Shown here: positions 1 through 10,975 of the stretch, piece by piece | Position numbering within the stretch: the first letter of the stretch is position 1 | How the letters are laid out: every line of letters starts with the position of its first letter | Made by a program: the position numbers and the translations under genes | The notes under the pieces: model-generated | Database searches by the model: none | The model's input: only the letters and a program-made list of their open reading frames with translations | What the model was told of the DNA's origin: nothing | Source of the DNA: Symbiodinium natans | Lineage: Eukaryota; Sar; Dinophyceae; Suessiales; Symbiodiniaceae | DNA: 25,120 nt | Assembly (NCBI GenBank): GCA_905221605.1 | Contig: CAJNDS010001278.1 | Span: 1-25,120, forward strand | Reading direction: 5' to 3'

Positions 1-2850
1 CTTATAAAGGAAATCCTACCTGCGTGAGCCCTCAACTCTTCGCTGTCCTTCTCTCCAGCTGCCCTTAGCCCGACCCACCGAAGGCCTTACAATTAAGTAA
101 ACAATACAAATTTCTTCAAGATCGATCTATCTCCAATCCTTTACCCTCGACCCACCGAAGACCTAACAACTACGTAAAGGACCCAAGTTTCCTCAAGATC
201 CATCTTCGATCTTCAAAATTTAGGGCTTAGGGTTTAGGGTGTCGGGTTTAGACTTGTTTTGGTCACCGACACTGACTACTATACCAAATGCGTCGCCCGG
301 TTTGGGTCAACCAAAGTGACCATTTGTTGCAAATGCTTCACGGTTTAGGGTTTAGGCCTGTTTTTCGCTTTAGGGTTCAGGGTTTAGGGGGCTTAGTTTA
401 GGGTTTCAGGGTTTAGGGCCCAGGGTATTAAACACCAATTGGCGGCAACAAATCGTACTTCTCCCCATCTTTGAGAATCAAGCACACATTGGTGGCAACA
501 AATCGTACTTCTTCCCATCTTTGACAATAAAGCACAAACTGCTGGCAACAAATCATACTTCTTCCCATCTTTGACAATTGCTGGCAACAAATCGTACTTC
601 TTCCCATCTTTGACAATCAAGCACAAATTGCTGGCAACAAATCGTACTTCTTCCCATCTTTGGCGACAAATCGTACACCTTGCCATGCCTCGCATAGATA
701 CCGACCCACCGAAGGCCTTACAATTAAGTAAACAATACAAATTTCTTCAAGATCGATCTTTCTCCAATCCTTTACCCTCGACCCACCGAAGTCCTTACAA
801 CTACGTAGACGACCCAAGTTTCCTCAAGATCCATCTTCGAGCTTTAAAATTTAGGGCTTAGGGTTTAGGGTGTCGGGTTTAGGCTTGTTTCGGTCACCGA
901 CACTGACTACTATACTAAATGCATCGCCCGGTTTGGGTCAACCAAAGTGACCATTTGTTGCAAATGCTTCACGGTTTAGGGTTTAGGCCTGTTTTTCGCT
1001 TTAGGGTTCAGGGTTTAGGGGGCTTAGTTTAGGGTTTCAGGGTTTAGGGCCCAGGGTATTAAACACCAATTGGCGGCAACAAATCGTACTTCTCTCCATC
1101 TTTGAGAATCAAGCACACATTGGTGGCAACAAATCGTACTTCTTCCCATCTTTGACAATCAAGGACAAACTGCTGGCAACAAATCGTACTTCTTCCCATC
1201 TTTGACAATCAAGCACAAATTGATGGCAACAAATCGTACTTCTTTCCATCTTTGACAATCAAGCACAAATTGCTGGCAACAAATCGTACTTCTTCCCATC
1301 TTTGGCGACAAATCGTACACCTTGCCATGCCTCGCATAGATACCGACCCACCGAAGGCCTTACAATTAAGTAAACAATACAAATTTCTTCAAGATCGATC
1401 TATCTCCAATCCTTTACCCTCGACCCACCGAAGTCCTTACAACTACGTAGACGACCCAAGTTTCCTCAAGATCCATCTTCGAGCTTTAAAATTTAGGGCT
1501 GAGGGTTGAGGGTGTCGGGTTTAGGCTTGTTTCGGTCACCGACACTGACTACTTTACTAAATGCGTCGCCCGGTTCGGGTCAACCAAACTGACCAATTTT
1601 TGCAAATGCTTCACGGTTGAGGGTTTAGGCCTGATTTTTTGGTTTAGGGTTTAGGGTTTAGGAGGCTTAATTTAGGGTTTCAAGTCTTTAGAATTCAGGG
1701 TTTAGGGCCCAGGGTATTAAACACCAATTGGCGGCAACAAATCGTACTTCTCCCCATCTTTGAGAATCAAGCACACATGGGTGGCAATAAATCGTACTTC
1801 TTCCCATCTTTGACAATAAAGCACAAACTGCTGGCAACAAATCATACTTCTTCCCATCTTTGACAATTGCTGGCAACAAATCGTACTTCTTCCCATCTTT
1901 GGCGACAAATCGTACACCTTGCCATGCCTCGCATAGATACCGACCCACCGAAGGCCTTACAATTAAGTAAACAATACAAATTTCTTCAAGATCGATCTAT
2001 CTCCAATCCTTTACCCTCGACCCACCGAAGACCTAACAACTACGTAAAGGACCCAAGTTTCCTCAAGATCCATCTTCGATCTTCAAAATTTAGGGCTTAG
2101 GGTTTAGGGTGTCGGGTTTAGACTTGTTTTGGTCACCGACACTGACTACTATACCAAATGCGTCGCCCGGTTTGGGTCAACCAAAGTGACCATTTGTTGC
2201 AAATGCTTCACGGTTTAGGGTTTAGGCCTGTTTTTCGCTTTAGGGTTCAGGGTTTAGGGGGCTTAGTTTAGGGTTTCAGGGTTTAGGGCCCAGGGTATTA
2301 AACACCAATTGGCGGCAACAAATCGTACTTCTCCCCATCTTTGAGAATCAAGCACACATTGGTGGCAACAAATCGTACTTCTTCCCATCTTTGACAATCA
2401 AGGACAAACTGCTGGCAACAAATCGTACTTCTTCCCATCTTTGACAATCAAGCACAAATTGCTGGCAACAAATCGTACTTCTTTCCATCTTTGACAATCA
2501 AGCACAAATTGCTGTCGTACTTCTTTCCATCTTTGACAATCAAGCACAAATTGCTGGCAACAAATCGTACTTCTTCCCATCTTTGGCGACAAATCGTACA
2601 CCTTGCCATGCCTCGCATAGATACCGACCCACCGAAGGCCTTACAATTAAGTAAACAATACAAATTTCTTCAAGATCGATCTATCTCCAATCCTTTACCC
2701 TCGACCCACCGAAGTCCTTACAACTACGTAGACGACCCAAGTTTCCTCACGATCCATCTTCGAGCTTTAAAATTTAGGGCTTAGGGTTTAGGGTGTCGGG
2801 TTTAGGCTTGTTTCGGTCACCGACACTGACTACTTTACTAAATGTGTCGC
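1..2850. repeat. Tandem array of ~640-bp telomere-like units (left copy)
   Basis: Five unit starts, each marked by CGACCCACCGAAGGCCTTAC, lie at 71, 702, 1344, 1941 and 2625, giving periods of 631, 642, 597 and 684 bp. Each unit contains a CGACCCACCG pair, two blocks rich in TTTAGGG-like words (for example about 850-880 and 970-1050), and an internal sub-array of 50-bp repeats with the core GGCAACAAATCGTACTTC. Unit length varies mostly through loss or gain of these 50-bp repeats or parts of them; 39-bp and 35-bp variants occur. The array stops at about 2850. Open frames of 60-115 codons in the units are repeated, overlapping and present on both strands, so they are not taken as genes. It resembles a telomere-associated satellite. 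Confidence 0.92.
444..660. repeat. 50-bp sub-repeats inside a 640-bp unit
   Basis: The word GGCAACAAATCGTAC recurs at 444, 494, 544, 583 and 633, so the step is 50 bp with one shortened 39-bp step caused by a missing AATCAAGCACA segment. A truncated GGCGACAAATCGTAC follows at 662. The same sub-array recurs in every 640-bp unit of both copies with four to six members, and its copy number explains most of the unit-length variation. No coding function is inferred. Confidence 0.88.
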
Positions 2851-3400
2851 CAGGGAATCATTGAAAATCTCGCATTTTGCAAAACTTCGAGTTGAAATCT
2901 TCATCTAATTTTGGATTGGGCAATGATTCTTTGGTATATCCTAGATTCAGGGAATCCTTGAAAATCTCTGAATTTCCGAAAAAATTGAAATTGGATAATA
3001 TGAATTTAAAATCTCATCCAAATTTTGATTTGGCATTGATTCTTTGATATATCCTAGATCTTTCATAGGAATTATATTTGAGGGAGCCTCCCGGTGCCTG
3101 ATTTGGGGCCTCCTGGGGGTCTTGGGGGGCCTGGGTCATTTTCCGGGATCAGGGCCTTGCCTCCAACCCTTCCAAATCCTTCTAAACCTTGATCTAGAAT
3201 GAAAACATAGGGATTTTCGGCAAGGAAATTTAAGTAAATCGAAGATATGGACCCAAGAGGTTTGGGTAAATAGAAGACTTTTTGTGAAATGTAACTGCGA
3301 CGCGGTCTTCTCGCACAAAAGAGGATGGTTAAAATAAATTGAAATATTTATTCCATCGTGGGACTAATCATTTTTTTTTTTATACGATCTTTTCGTCATT
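2851..3400. repeat. Spacer between 640-bp and 206-bp arrays (left copy)
   Basis: This is low-repeat sequence present again at 18461-19020. It contains a degenerate direct duplication: GATTCTTTGGTATATCCTAG at 2925 and a near copy at 3038, spacing 113 bp. A GC-richer patch with CCTCCTGGGGGTCTTGG lies at about 3090-3150. No credible open reading frame is present; the 60-codon minus-strand frame at 3136-3318 is present in both copies but has no recognisable motif. Relative to the right copy, about 17 bp around a TTCTCGAGAA palindrome are missing near 2885. Confidence 0.75.
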
Positions 3401-4520
3401 TCCTTCCTACCAAACCAAATATGATTGAGGATTTCCTAAAGAGAAATCTTCAGAAGATCTTCTTATCAGAGATCTCTTCTGGAATCATTGGACGAAGATT
3501 TTTTGGCGAAGAATCTAATCATTCATTTCATTGAAAATCTTCTTTTAAAAATTTCTTCTGGATTCATTTGATGAAGATTTTTTGACGAAGAATCTAATCA
3601 TCGATTTCCTTCCTGCCAAACCAAATATGATTGAGGATTTCCTAAAGAGAAATCCTCTGAAGATCTTCTTATTGGAGATTTCTTCTGGAATCATTTGGAC
3701 GAAGATTTTTTGGCGAAGAATCTATCATTCATTTCATTGAAAATCTTCTTTTTAATGATTTTTCTGGATTCATTTGGCGAAGATTTTTTGGCGAAGAATC
3801 TAATCATCGATTTCCTTCCTGCCAAACCAAATATGATTGAGGATTTCCTAAAGAGAAATCCTCTGAAGATCTTCTTATTAGAGATTTCTTCTGGAATCAT
3901 TTGGACGAAGATTTTTTGGCGAAGAATCTAATCATTCATTTCATTGAAAATCTTCTTTTAAAGATTTTTTCTGGATTCATTTGACGAAGATTTTTTAGCG
4001 AAGAATCTAATCATCGTTTTCCTTCCTGCCAAATCAAATATGATTGAGGATTTCCTAAAGTCAAATCCTCTGAAGATCTTCTTATTGGAGATTTCTTCTG
4101 GAATCATTTGGACGAAGATTTTTTGGCGAAGAATCTATCATTCATTTCATTGAAAACCTTCTTTTTAAAGATTTTTCTGGATTCATTTGGCGAAGATTTT
4201 TTGGCGAAGAATCTAATCATCGATTTCCTTCCTGCCAAACCAAATATGATTGAGGATTTTCTAAAGAAATCCTCTGAAGATCTTCTTATCAGAGATTTCT
4301 TCTGGAATCATTGGACGAAGATTTCTGATGAAGAATCTAATCATTCATTTCATTTCTGGCAAACCAAATCTGATTGGAAATTTCCTAAAGAGAAATCCTC
4401 TGGATCCTGAAGATCTTCTTTTTGAAGATTTTTTCTGGAATCATTTGGCGAAGATTTTTTGACGAAGAATCTAATCATTCATTTCATGTCTGACGAATCA
4501 AATGAGATTGGAGATCTTCT
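3401..4520. repeat. 206-bp tandem satellite (left copy)
   Basis: The marker CAAACCAAATATGATTGAGG or a close variant occurs at 3411, 3617, 3823, 4030, 4236 and, more diverged, 4360, giving periods of 206, 206, 207, 206 and 124 bp. Each unit contains two related halves that include CGAAGATTTTTTGGCGAAG followed by AATCTAATCATTCATT or AATCTAATCATCGATT. Open frames of 70-100 codons run through the units on both strands and are shifted or broken by 1-2 bp indels, so I read this as satellite and not as a repeat-protein gene. The array decays into AT-rich sequence after about 4520. Confidence 0.92.
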
Positions 4521-4860
4521 AAAAAGAAATCCTTTGAAGACCTTCCTTTTAGATATTTCTTCAAGATATATATTCAATTCATAATTGATGCGAAGATTTC
4601 TTTTAATTAAAACAATATTGTTCGCATAATGGATGAGAAAAAATATATAAATAATATATAGAAGAAAACCTCAAAATCGATAAAATAAATCGTCTTTTTG
4701 CCAAATCGAATATAATTGGAAATCTTCTGGAGATAAATCCTCTCAATGTCTTCTTTTCAAAGATTTCTCCAAGATATTTTCAAGAATTAATTGTTGCGAA
4801 GATTTCTCTCAATATGATATATATTCTATTATTTGAATAATGAATATATATATATATATG
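4521..4860. repeat. AT-rich tail ending in (TA)n, left copy
   Basis: AT-rich sequence carries diverged pieces of the satellite (GCGAAGATTTCT near 4590 and 4797). A short word, AGAAGAAAACCTCAAAATCG, at about 4661 resembles the element at 15239 and 23766. It ends in a (TA)n tract, where homology to the right copy stops. No gene is seen. Confidence 0.7.
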
Positions 4861-5065
4861 TGGCCGAGACCTTTAGGGTCTATTTCACGGCTGGTTCTTC
4901 TTTCAGTAGTAGTGCAATAATAATAATAATTTTAATATTATTATGAGTATAATAATACTGACCGTAATTGTAATAGGAATAATAATAGTACTAGTAATAG
5001 TAATAGGAATAGGAATAGTAATAATTCTAGTAATAGTATTAGTAGTAGTAACAGTAATAGTGAAG
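4861..5065. repeat. Junction sequence and degenerate TAA/TAG trinucleotide tract
   Basis: After the (TA)n junction come about 50 bp of unique sequence (GGCCGAGACCTTTAGGG) and then, from about 4912 to 5065, a degenerate trinucleotide tract of TAA, TAG and GAA words such as AATAGTAATAGGAATAGG. The overlapping minus-strand open frames (4903-5106 and 4941-5282) read through the tract as Ile/Thr- or Leu-rich low-complexity peptides and are artefacts of it. Confidence 0.8.
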
Positions 5066-8000
5066 GTTTGGTCTGTGTGTGCACCGGCGCCAGCAAGTGC
5101 AGCCATGTAGCTCTAGCACACTTTGAAGTAAGAGATAGACAAGTTGTTTCATAGCCTGAAGAGGGGCGAAGGGCTCTCTCATTTCCGATTACGAGGTAGA
5201 GGTGAGCTATCTCATTTCTTAGAAACATAGAGGAGATCTCATTTCCACGACAGAGACATCTTTCACTCAGGAGAGAACGCAAGCTGTTTCATTTCCAAGA
5301 AAATAGAGGAGCTCTATCATGTCGCATTAGAAGTGAGAAGCTCTGCACTAAAAGATAGAAGGCATCGATTCGTTTCCCTTTTTCTTTTGCTTATCAAAGG
5401 GTCTTTTCAGTTCGAACACAGGATTTCTTTCATGCCCTATAAGAAGGATCGAGGAGCTCTTTCATCTGAGAGATAGAAGAACGCATTCATGAAGTATACA
5501 CGAGCTCATTTCTCGTCAAGAGGCAGAGGCGTGCCCAGCTCTACCATTACCTAACTCTTACCTGAAATTTCTCTATCTCGCAATAGGTCATGAGAGACCT
5601 CCTTTTTCACGCTGCAGGAAATGAGAGAGTTCTCTTCTATGTCGATTTTCAGAAATAGCTTCGCAGCTTCTCTATCAATGAAGAGTTTTGAAGGCCACTC
5701 TGGGCCATTCTCTGTCCATCAAATGGGACATGACATAACGCATCACTCGCTATCGTTTACGTGATAGAGTTTCGCTATCTCTGAATAGGTCATCTGAAAG
5801 CTCCTCTGTATCTTTGCAGCAAGTGAAGGAGCTCCTTGCCTCTTCTGCAAGAGCCCTCCGCTTCCTATTTTGCAATGAGCAAGCTCTTTTATCTCCTCTG
5901 GTTCCTAATAGGTCATGAGCGGGCTTCCCTCTCTCCTTCTCTTTTAGGGGATAGAGGAGGTTTTTTCATGTTGCGTTAACAGCTAGAGGACATCATTTAT
6001 ATCCATTCTGTCATTTCGTATGAGAAGATACAGGAGCTCATTCATCTCCTAGTCAGAGATTGAAGAACTCGTTCACAAGAGATATAGATATAAGAAATCT
6101 CTCATACAATGTATAAGAGCTCTCTCATGTCCTACCTAGTTCATTTGCCGTCACCAGCGCTCAGCTCTACCATTTCGTATCTTTTATATGACATAGCTTC
6201 TCTATCTCGCAATAGGTCATGAGAGACCTCCTCTTTCTTTTGCAGGAAATGAGAGAGGTCTCTATCTACCTTTTGTGAAAGAGCTCCCTTTGTTCAATCA
6301 CAAGAACTCATTCATAGAAGCTGTAAGAGCTCTCGAATGTACTTTCTTGTTAATTTCCCGTCGATAGGTAGAGGAGCTCACAGCTCTACCACATCCTACC
6401 CTTTACATGGAAGAGGCTCCTCTATCTCGTAGCGGGTCAAGAAAGATTGTCTCTATCTCTTTGCAGAACATTAGAGAGTCCTCTACCTACCTCTTGTGAA
6501 AGAGCTCCTTCACCTCAAAATCAAATGCCACAACTCGTCTATCTTTCACTGGGACATGAGACAGCTCCATTGTGAATTTCTATTCAGAAATAGCTGCTTC
6601 TCTATCGATGAAGAAATCATGCGAGTAGCCGTTTATCGATGCATAAGAAATGACATAGCTCTTCTACCTTTTTGCGACAGATCTCTTCTTTACCCGAAAT
6701 GAAAGTTTGGAAGGCCATTCTCTATCCCTTGAATGGGGACACAACTCATCAGTCTCTATCGTTTACGTGAGAGAGTTTCGCTATCTCTGAACAGGTCATC
6801 TGAAAGCTCCTTTGTGTCTGCGCAGCAAGTGAAGGAGCTGCTTGCCTCTTCTGCAATAGCTCCTCCGCTTCCTATTTTGCAATGAGCAACCTCTTCTATC
6901 TCCTTTGGTTCCTATTTCTCGTTTGCCATCACTAGGCAGAGGAGCTCTCAGCTCTACCATGACCTATCTTTTACATGAAAGAGGCTTCTCTATCTCGTAA
7001 CGGTTCATGGAGTCATGACAGATCTTCTCTATCTCTTTGCAAGAAAAGAGAGCGTGCTCTACCTACCTCGTGTGAAAGAGCTCCTCCACCTTGTGATCGA
7101 GAGTGACAGAACTCGTCTATCTTTCAATGGTGCATGAGCCAGGTTTTTTGTTTGTATTTGAGAAAAAGCTTGTCTACCCGTGATATAATAAGAAATGAAT
7201 AGCTCTTCTACCTTTCTGTGACAGATCTCTCCTTTATTCGAAATGAAAGTCTGGAAGGCCATTCTCTATCCCTGAAATGGGGCATGACATAACTTTTCAA
7301 TCTCTATCGTTTACGTGATCGAGTTTCGCTATCTCTGAATAGGTCATCTGAAAGCTCCTCTGTATCTTTGCAGCAAGTGAAGGAGCTCCTTGCCTCTTCT
7401 GCAAGAGCCCTCCGCTTCCTCTTTTGCAATGAGCAAGCTCTTTATCTCCTCTGTTTCCTAACAGGTCATGAGACAGCTCATTTCCACACTGTCATTTCGT
7501 ATGCGAAGACACAGGAGCTCATTCATTTTCTATTCAGAGATTGAAGAACTCATTCATAAGAAATGTATGAGAGTTGTCTCATGTCCTATCTAACTGATTT
7601 CCCGTCACTAGGCAGAGGAGTCCTCAGCTCTACCATTTCTTATCTTTATATGACATAGCTTCTCTATCTCGCAATAATCAGGTCGTGAGAGACCTCCTCT
7701 TTCTTTTACAGGAAATGAGAGAGGTCTCTATCTACCCTTTGTGAAAGAGCTCCCTTTGTTCACTGGCAAGAACTCATTCATGAAAGCTACAAGAGTTCCC
7801 ATCGATAGGTAAAGGAGCTCGCAGCTCTTCTATATCTTACCCTTTACATGAAAGAGGCTCTCTATCTCGTAGCGGGTCATGAAAGATCGTCTCTATCTCT
7901 TTGCCGGACATGAGAGCGTCCTCTACCTACCTCTTGTGAAAGAGCTCCCCCACCTCGTAACGTACAAAGACAGAACTCGTCTATCTTTCAATGGGACATG

Positions 8001-8860
8001 ATCCGTCTCTTTGGTTTTGGTTGAGAAAAGCTTCTCTATCCATGAAGCAAACATGAGAGAAGCCGATTGTCTCTAGGCTGCTTATCGCTTCGTAGGAAAT
8101 GACATAGCTCTTTTACCTTTTTGCGAGAGATCAACCCTAATTGAAGGTTTCGAAGGCCTATCCCTGAAATGGAGCGTCGCATAACTCATCAGTCTCTCTC
8201 GCTTACGTGAGACAGCATTTATTCTATTTCGTAACAGGTCATCTAAACGCTCTTCTATGCGTTTGTAGAAGTAGAAGAGCTCCTTGCCTCTTGTGCAAAA
8301 GCTCCTCCGCATCCTAAAGAGCAATGAGCAAGCTCTTCTATCTCCTCTCTCTTGAATAGGTCATGAGAGGGCTCCCCTCCCTCTGGTTGAGGGAATGACA
8401 GAGCTCCTCCGCCCCTTACGAAAGAGCCTTTCTCCTGCTTGAAAAGCTGCGGGCGGGTGCTCTGGCGCCTCGTAGGTTTGGGAGGGCTCCTTTTCACATC
8501 TTTATCTTTCCGACTCCGAGATATAGGAGCTCATTTTTTCGAAAGTGGTAGCAGAGATCTCTCATTTCCAAGAGATCTTTGTCACTCAGGGAGAAAGCAA
8601 GGTTTTGATTTCAAAGAAATGGAGGAGCTCTTTCATGTCCCATTAAGAGTGTGGAGCGCTCTCATTACGCATGAAAAGATTGATGACATGGATTCGTTAC
8701 CATTCTTTAACTTTTCTCGAAGGGTCTTTTCTTTTCATATGCAGGATCTCTTTCATTTCCTATGAGAAGATAGAGGAGCTCTTTCATCTCAAAGATAGAA
8801 GAATGCATTCATAAACGGTATAAGAGCTCTCCCATGAACTATATCTCATCGTAGGGGGCA
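5066..8860. repeat. GAGCTC-rich degenerate repeat field, part 1
   Basis: About 3.8 kb is built from short, diverged, interleaved repeats with words such as GAGAGAGCTC, AAAGAGCTCC, TCTATCTCGCAATAGGTCAT and GCAGGAAATGAGAGAG. Larger sub-blocks recur. One starts with GAGTTTCGCTATCTCTGAA at about 5766, 6771 and 7320, with a diverged copy near 8215. A second, with CGCAATAGGTCATGAGAGAC, lies at about 5579, 6208 and (interrupted) 7669. A third, with CTCTACCTACCTCTTGTGAA, lies at about 6480, 7050 and 7920. Spacing between copies is irregular (roughly 550-1000 bp). The palindrome GAGCTC occurs throughout. Open frames up to about 108 codons are scattered, differ between copies and show no family motif, so no gene is called. 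Confidence 0.82.
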
Positions 8861-9185
8861 TAGGAGTCTTAGGGGGCTCAGGATTCGCGTGCAGGGTGTA
8901 GGGTTTATAGGGCTACGGGAATTTAATGGAGGGTGTATTTGTGTAGTCTGCCTATTACCGTAACAAACCCGTGACATAACCCAGAGCCATTACTTGCAAG
9001 ACTGCTTCTTGAAAGCAAGAGCGCTAGTGTCTAACCATTGTACATTCCTACATGAGATACCCCACCACATCTTGAAAACACCTCTTTCTCCAAGGGTTTA
9101 CTGGGGCATTAAGGAACAAGAACGTGATGGTTTCAGCACCAAAGTAAGGGAATAGCAAAGGGTTTCCAGGGAAAACTTCCCTGAT
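8861..9185. other. Non-repetitive interruption of the GAGCTC field
   Basis: About 320 bp do not share the surrounding repeat words. The left edge has G-rich, telomere-like degenerate words (CTTAGGGGGC, GTGTAGGGTTTATAGGG at about 8868-8922). The rest contains no open frame of note. A minus-strand stretch at about 8985-9055 looks superficially tRNA-like (a CTTTCAA loop), but no T-arm or acceptor stem can be drawn. The segment could be an insertion or a surviving piece of older unique sequence. Confidence 0.5.
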
Positions 9186-10205
9186 GCAACCGGTCTCTAT
9201 CTCACAAGAGGTCATGAGAGACCTCCTGTATCACATTGCAGGAATGAGAGAGTTCTCCACCATGTTTGTTTTCCGAAATAGCTTCTCTATCAATGAAGAG
9301 TTTTGAAGGTCGCCCTGGGCCATTCTCTGTCCGATAAATGAGACATGACATAACTCATTAGTCTCTATTAAGAGAGTCTCTATCTCTACGTGATCGAGTT
9401 TCGCTATCTCTGAATATACGTCGTCTGAAAGCTCCTCTGTGTCTTTGTAGCAAGTGAAGGAGCTCCTTGCCTCTTCTGCAAGAGCTCCTCCGCTTCCCCT
9501 TTTGCAATGAGCAAGCTCTTCTATCTCCTCTGGTTCCTAACAGGTCATGACTTCTGCAAGAGCTCCTCCTCTTGATATTTTGCAATGAGCAAGCTCTTCT
9601 ATCTCCTAATAGGTCAGAGAGGGCTTCCCTCTCTCCCACTCTTGTAGAGGGCATCGTTCATTTCCTGTCTGTCATTACGTATGAGAAGAGACAGGAGCTC
9701 ATTCATCTCCTAATCAGAGATTGAAGAACTCCTTCAGGAGAGCTCTCTCATATCCTATCCTTTTGGTTCCCCGTCACTAGGTCCCTAGGTAGAGGAGCTC
9801 TCAGCGTCTCAGCTCTACCGTTTGCTACCTTCTACGTGGCAGAGCTTCTTTATCTCGCAATAGGTCATGAAAGACTTTCCAGCAAATGAGAGAGTTCTCT
9901 ACTTTACCGCTTGCGAAAGAGCTCCCCTTTTTCAATGACAAGAATTCACTCATACAAGCTACAAGAGCACTCTAATGTCCTGTCTTGCTCATTTCCCGTC
10001 AATGGGTAGACGAGCTCGCAGCTCTACCGTTTCCTACCCTTTACATGAAAGAGGCTCCTCTATCTCGTAGCGGGTCATGAAAGATCGTCTCTATCTCTTT
10101 GCCGGACATGAGAGAGTCCTCTACCTACCTCTTGTGAAAGAGCTCCCCCACCTCGCAACGTACAAAGACACAACTCGTCTATCTTTCAATGGGACGTGAT
10201 TCTCC
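9186..10205. repeat. GAGCTC-rich degenerate repeat field, part 2
   Basis: This resumes the same sub-blocks as 5066-8860: the GAGTTTCGCTATCTCTGAA block at about 9396, the GGTCATGAGAGACCTCC block at about 9210, and the CTCTACCTACCTCTTGTGAA block at about 10120. The stretch at about 10075-10200 is nearly identical to about 7895-8010, so a higher-order period of about 2.2 kb is superimposed on the short repeats. No gene is supported. Confidence 0.8.
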
Positions 10206-10480
10206 TTTGCTTTTGGTAAGCCCGAACGACTACCGGAATTAACTTCTTGCATTTCTTGTTTTTCTCACAGACAGGAAGAAGTTACGGAAATTAATGAATT
10301 GTGAATTTCTTTAATTTGTTTTCATTAATCTCGCAAGCCCGAACAGCTGCCGGAATTAGTTTCATGAATTTCATTAATTTCTTTAATTTCTTTGATTTCT
10401 TTATTGTTTGAATTTCTGAAAACCTTTAATTTCTTTAACTCCCTCAATTTCTTGAATTTCTTTACTTTCTGTAATTTCGT
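10206..10480. repeat. Decayed foldback-array units
   Basis: Diverged relatives of the array at 11825-15150. AAGCCCGAACGACTACCGGA lies at about 10216 and CTCGCAAGCCCGAACAGCTG at about 10331, each followed by AATTTCTTTAATTTC-type words and a CTCACAGACAGG variant of the usual CTCACAGAGAGG spacer. The greater divergence compared with the right-hand array suggests older or less homogenised copies. Confidence 0.78.
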
Positions 10481-10640
10481 TTAATTAGTCTCGCAAGCCC
10501 GAACGGCTGCCTGAATTAATTTCTTTAATTTCTTTTTTATTTCTTTAATTTCTTTAATTTCTCACAGAGAGACCCAGAAATTAAAGAAATTAATGAAATT
10601 AATTGGGGGAGCCCACCCGGCTCACGGGACTAATTTAAAC
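10481..10640. mobile_element. Foldback (MITE-like) element, diverged copy
   Basis: The left arm TTAATTAGTCTCGCAAGCCC (10481) and the right arm GGCTCACGGGACTAATTTAA (about 10619-10638) are imperfect inverted repeats. The centre is AT-rich and contains CTCACAGAGAGACCCAG. The same left-arm/centre/right-arm layout recurs in the array to the right with arm markers about 110-125 bp apart. Non-coding; described as foldback or MITE-like from structure only, since no transposase and no clear target duplication are visible. Confidence 0.6.
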
Positions 10641-10975
10641 TAGAAGACGATTGGCCCGAAAGCATCGATTTGCGGTGCGTTGAGTCTATGCACTTGACTC
10701 TGTGCGCTCGAACTGTATGCACTTGGACAAGTGTATGCACTTAAGTGTATGCACTTATATGGTTGCATACTCACTTGTATACTGCACTTGTATACTGGAC
10801 GTGTATGCACTCGAACTGCATGGCACTCAAGTGTGTTGAGTTGAATGCCATGCACTTGTGGTCAACTCTATACACTTCATTGGCATTCAATAGATCTGAA
10901 GTAAACGGACTTGAACTGTATGAACTTCACTTGCATGCACCCGACTCGGCTGCGCACGTCCTGTCAACGCGATGC
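10641..10975. repeat. Degenerate TATGCACTTG repeat patch
   Basis: The word GTATGCACTTG and variants (GTATGCACTCG, GTATACTGCACTTG) occur about every 14-30 bp on the plus strand from about 10685 to 10940. The complementary orientation also appears (CAAGTGTATGC, TTGCATACTCACTTG), so local hairpins can form. Open frames of 71 and 85 codons cross the patch on opposite strands and are not credible genes. Confidence 0.72.

Larger units (their letters stand above)
1..4860. repeat. Segmental duplication, left copy
   Basis: This block is a second copy of 15652-20690. Base 1 aligns with base 15652, and the match continues through the 640-bp array, the spacer and the 206-bp satellite to the (TA)n tract at about 4840-4860, where the two copies diverge abruptly. 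The left copy is cut by the window edge, so it may extend further. It is about 180 bp shorter than the right copy. The difference comes mainly from one missing 206-bp unit, a short deletion near 2882, and different lengths of the 640-bp units. Many long stretches are identical, so duplication or homogenisation is recent. Scattered substitutions and indels argue against simple assembly duplication. Confidence 0.93.

Noticed and set aside
393-861. Frames of 62-115 codons recurring in each 640-bp unit on both strands.
   Set aside because: They overlap each other and include TTTAGGG runs and 50-bp sub-repeats. Their lengths change with sub-repeat number and no protein family is recognisable.
3691-4410. 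Repeat-protein-like frames in the 206-bp satellite (MDEDFLAKNL and similar starts).
   Set aside because: The unit length is not a multiple of three, frames break by indels between units, and the opposite strand is equally open.
4903-5282. Ile/Thr- and Leu-rich minus-strand frames resembling membrane segments.
   Set aside because: Low-complexity reading of the TAA/TAG trinucleotide tract.
6496-6702. A 68-codon frame in the GAGCTC field with no internal repetition in its peptide.
   Set aside because: It is composed of the same degenerate repeat words as neighbouring blocks, and the equivalent blocks elsewhere do not keep the frame.
8985-9055. tRNA-like look on the minus strand, with a CTTTCAA anticodon-type loop.
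   Set aside because: Flanking stems mispair, and no T-arm (GGTTCGA-like B box) or acceptor stem can be found.
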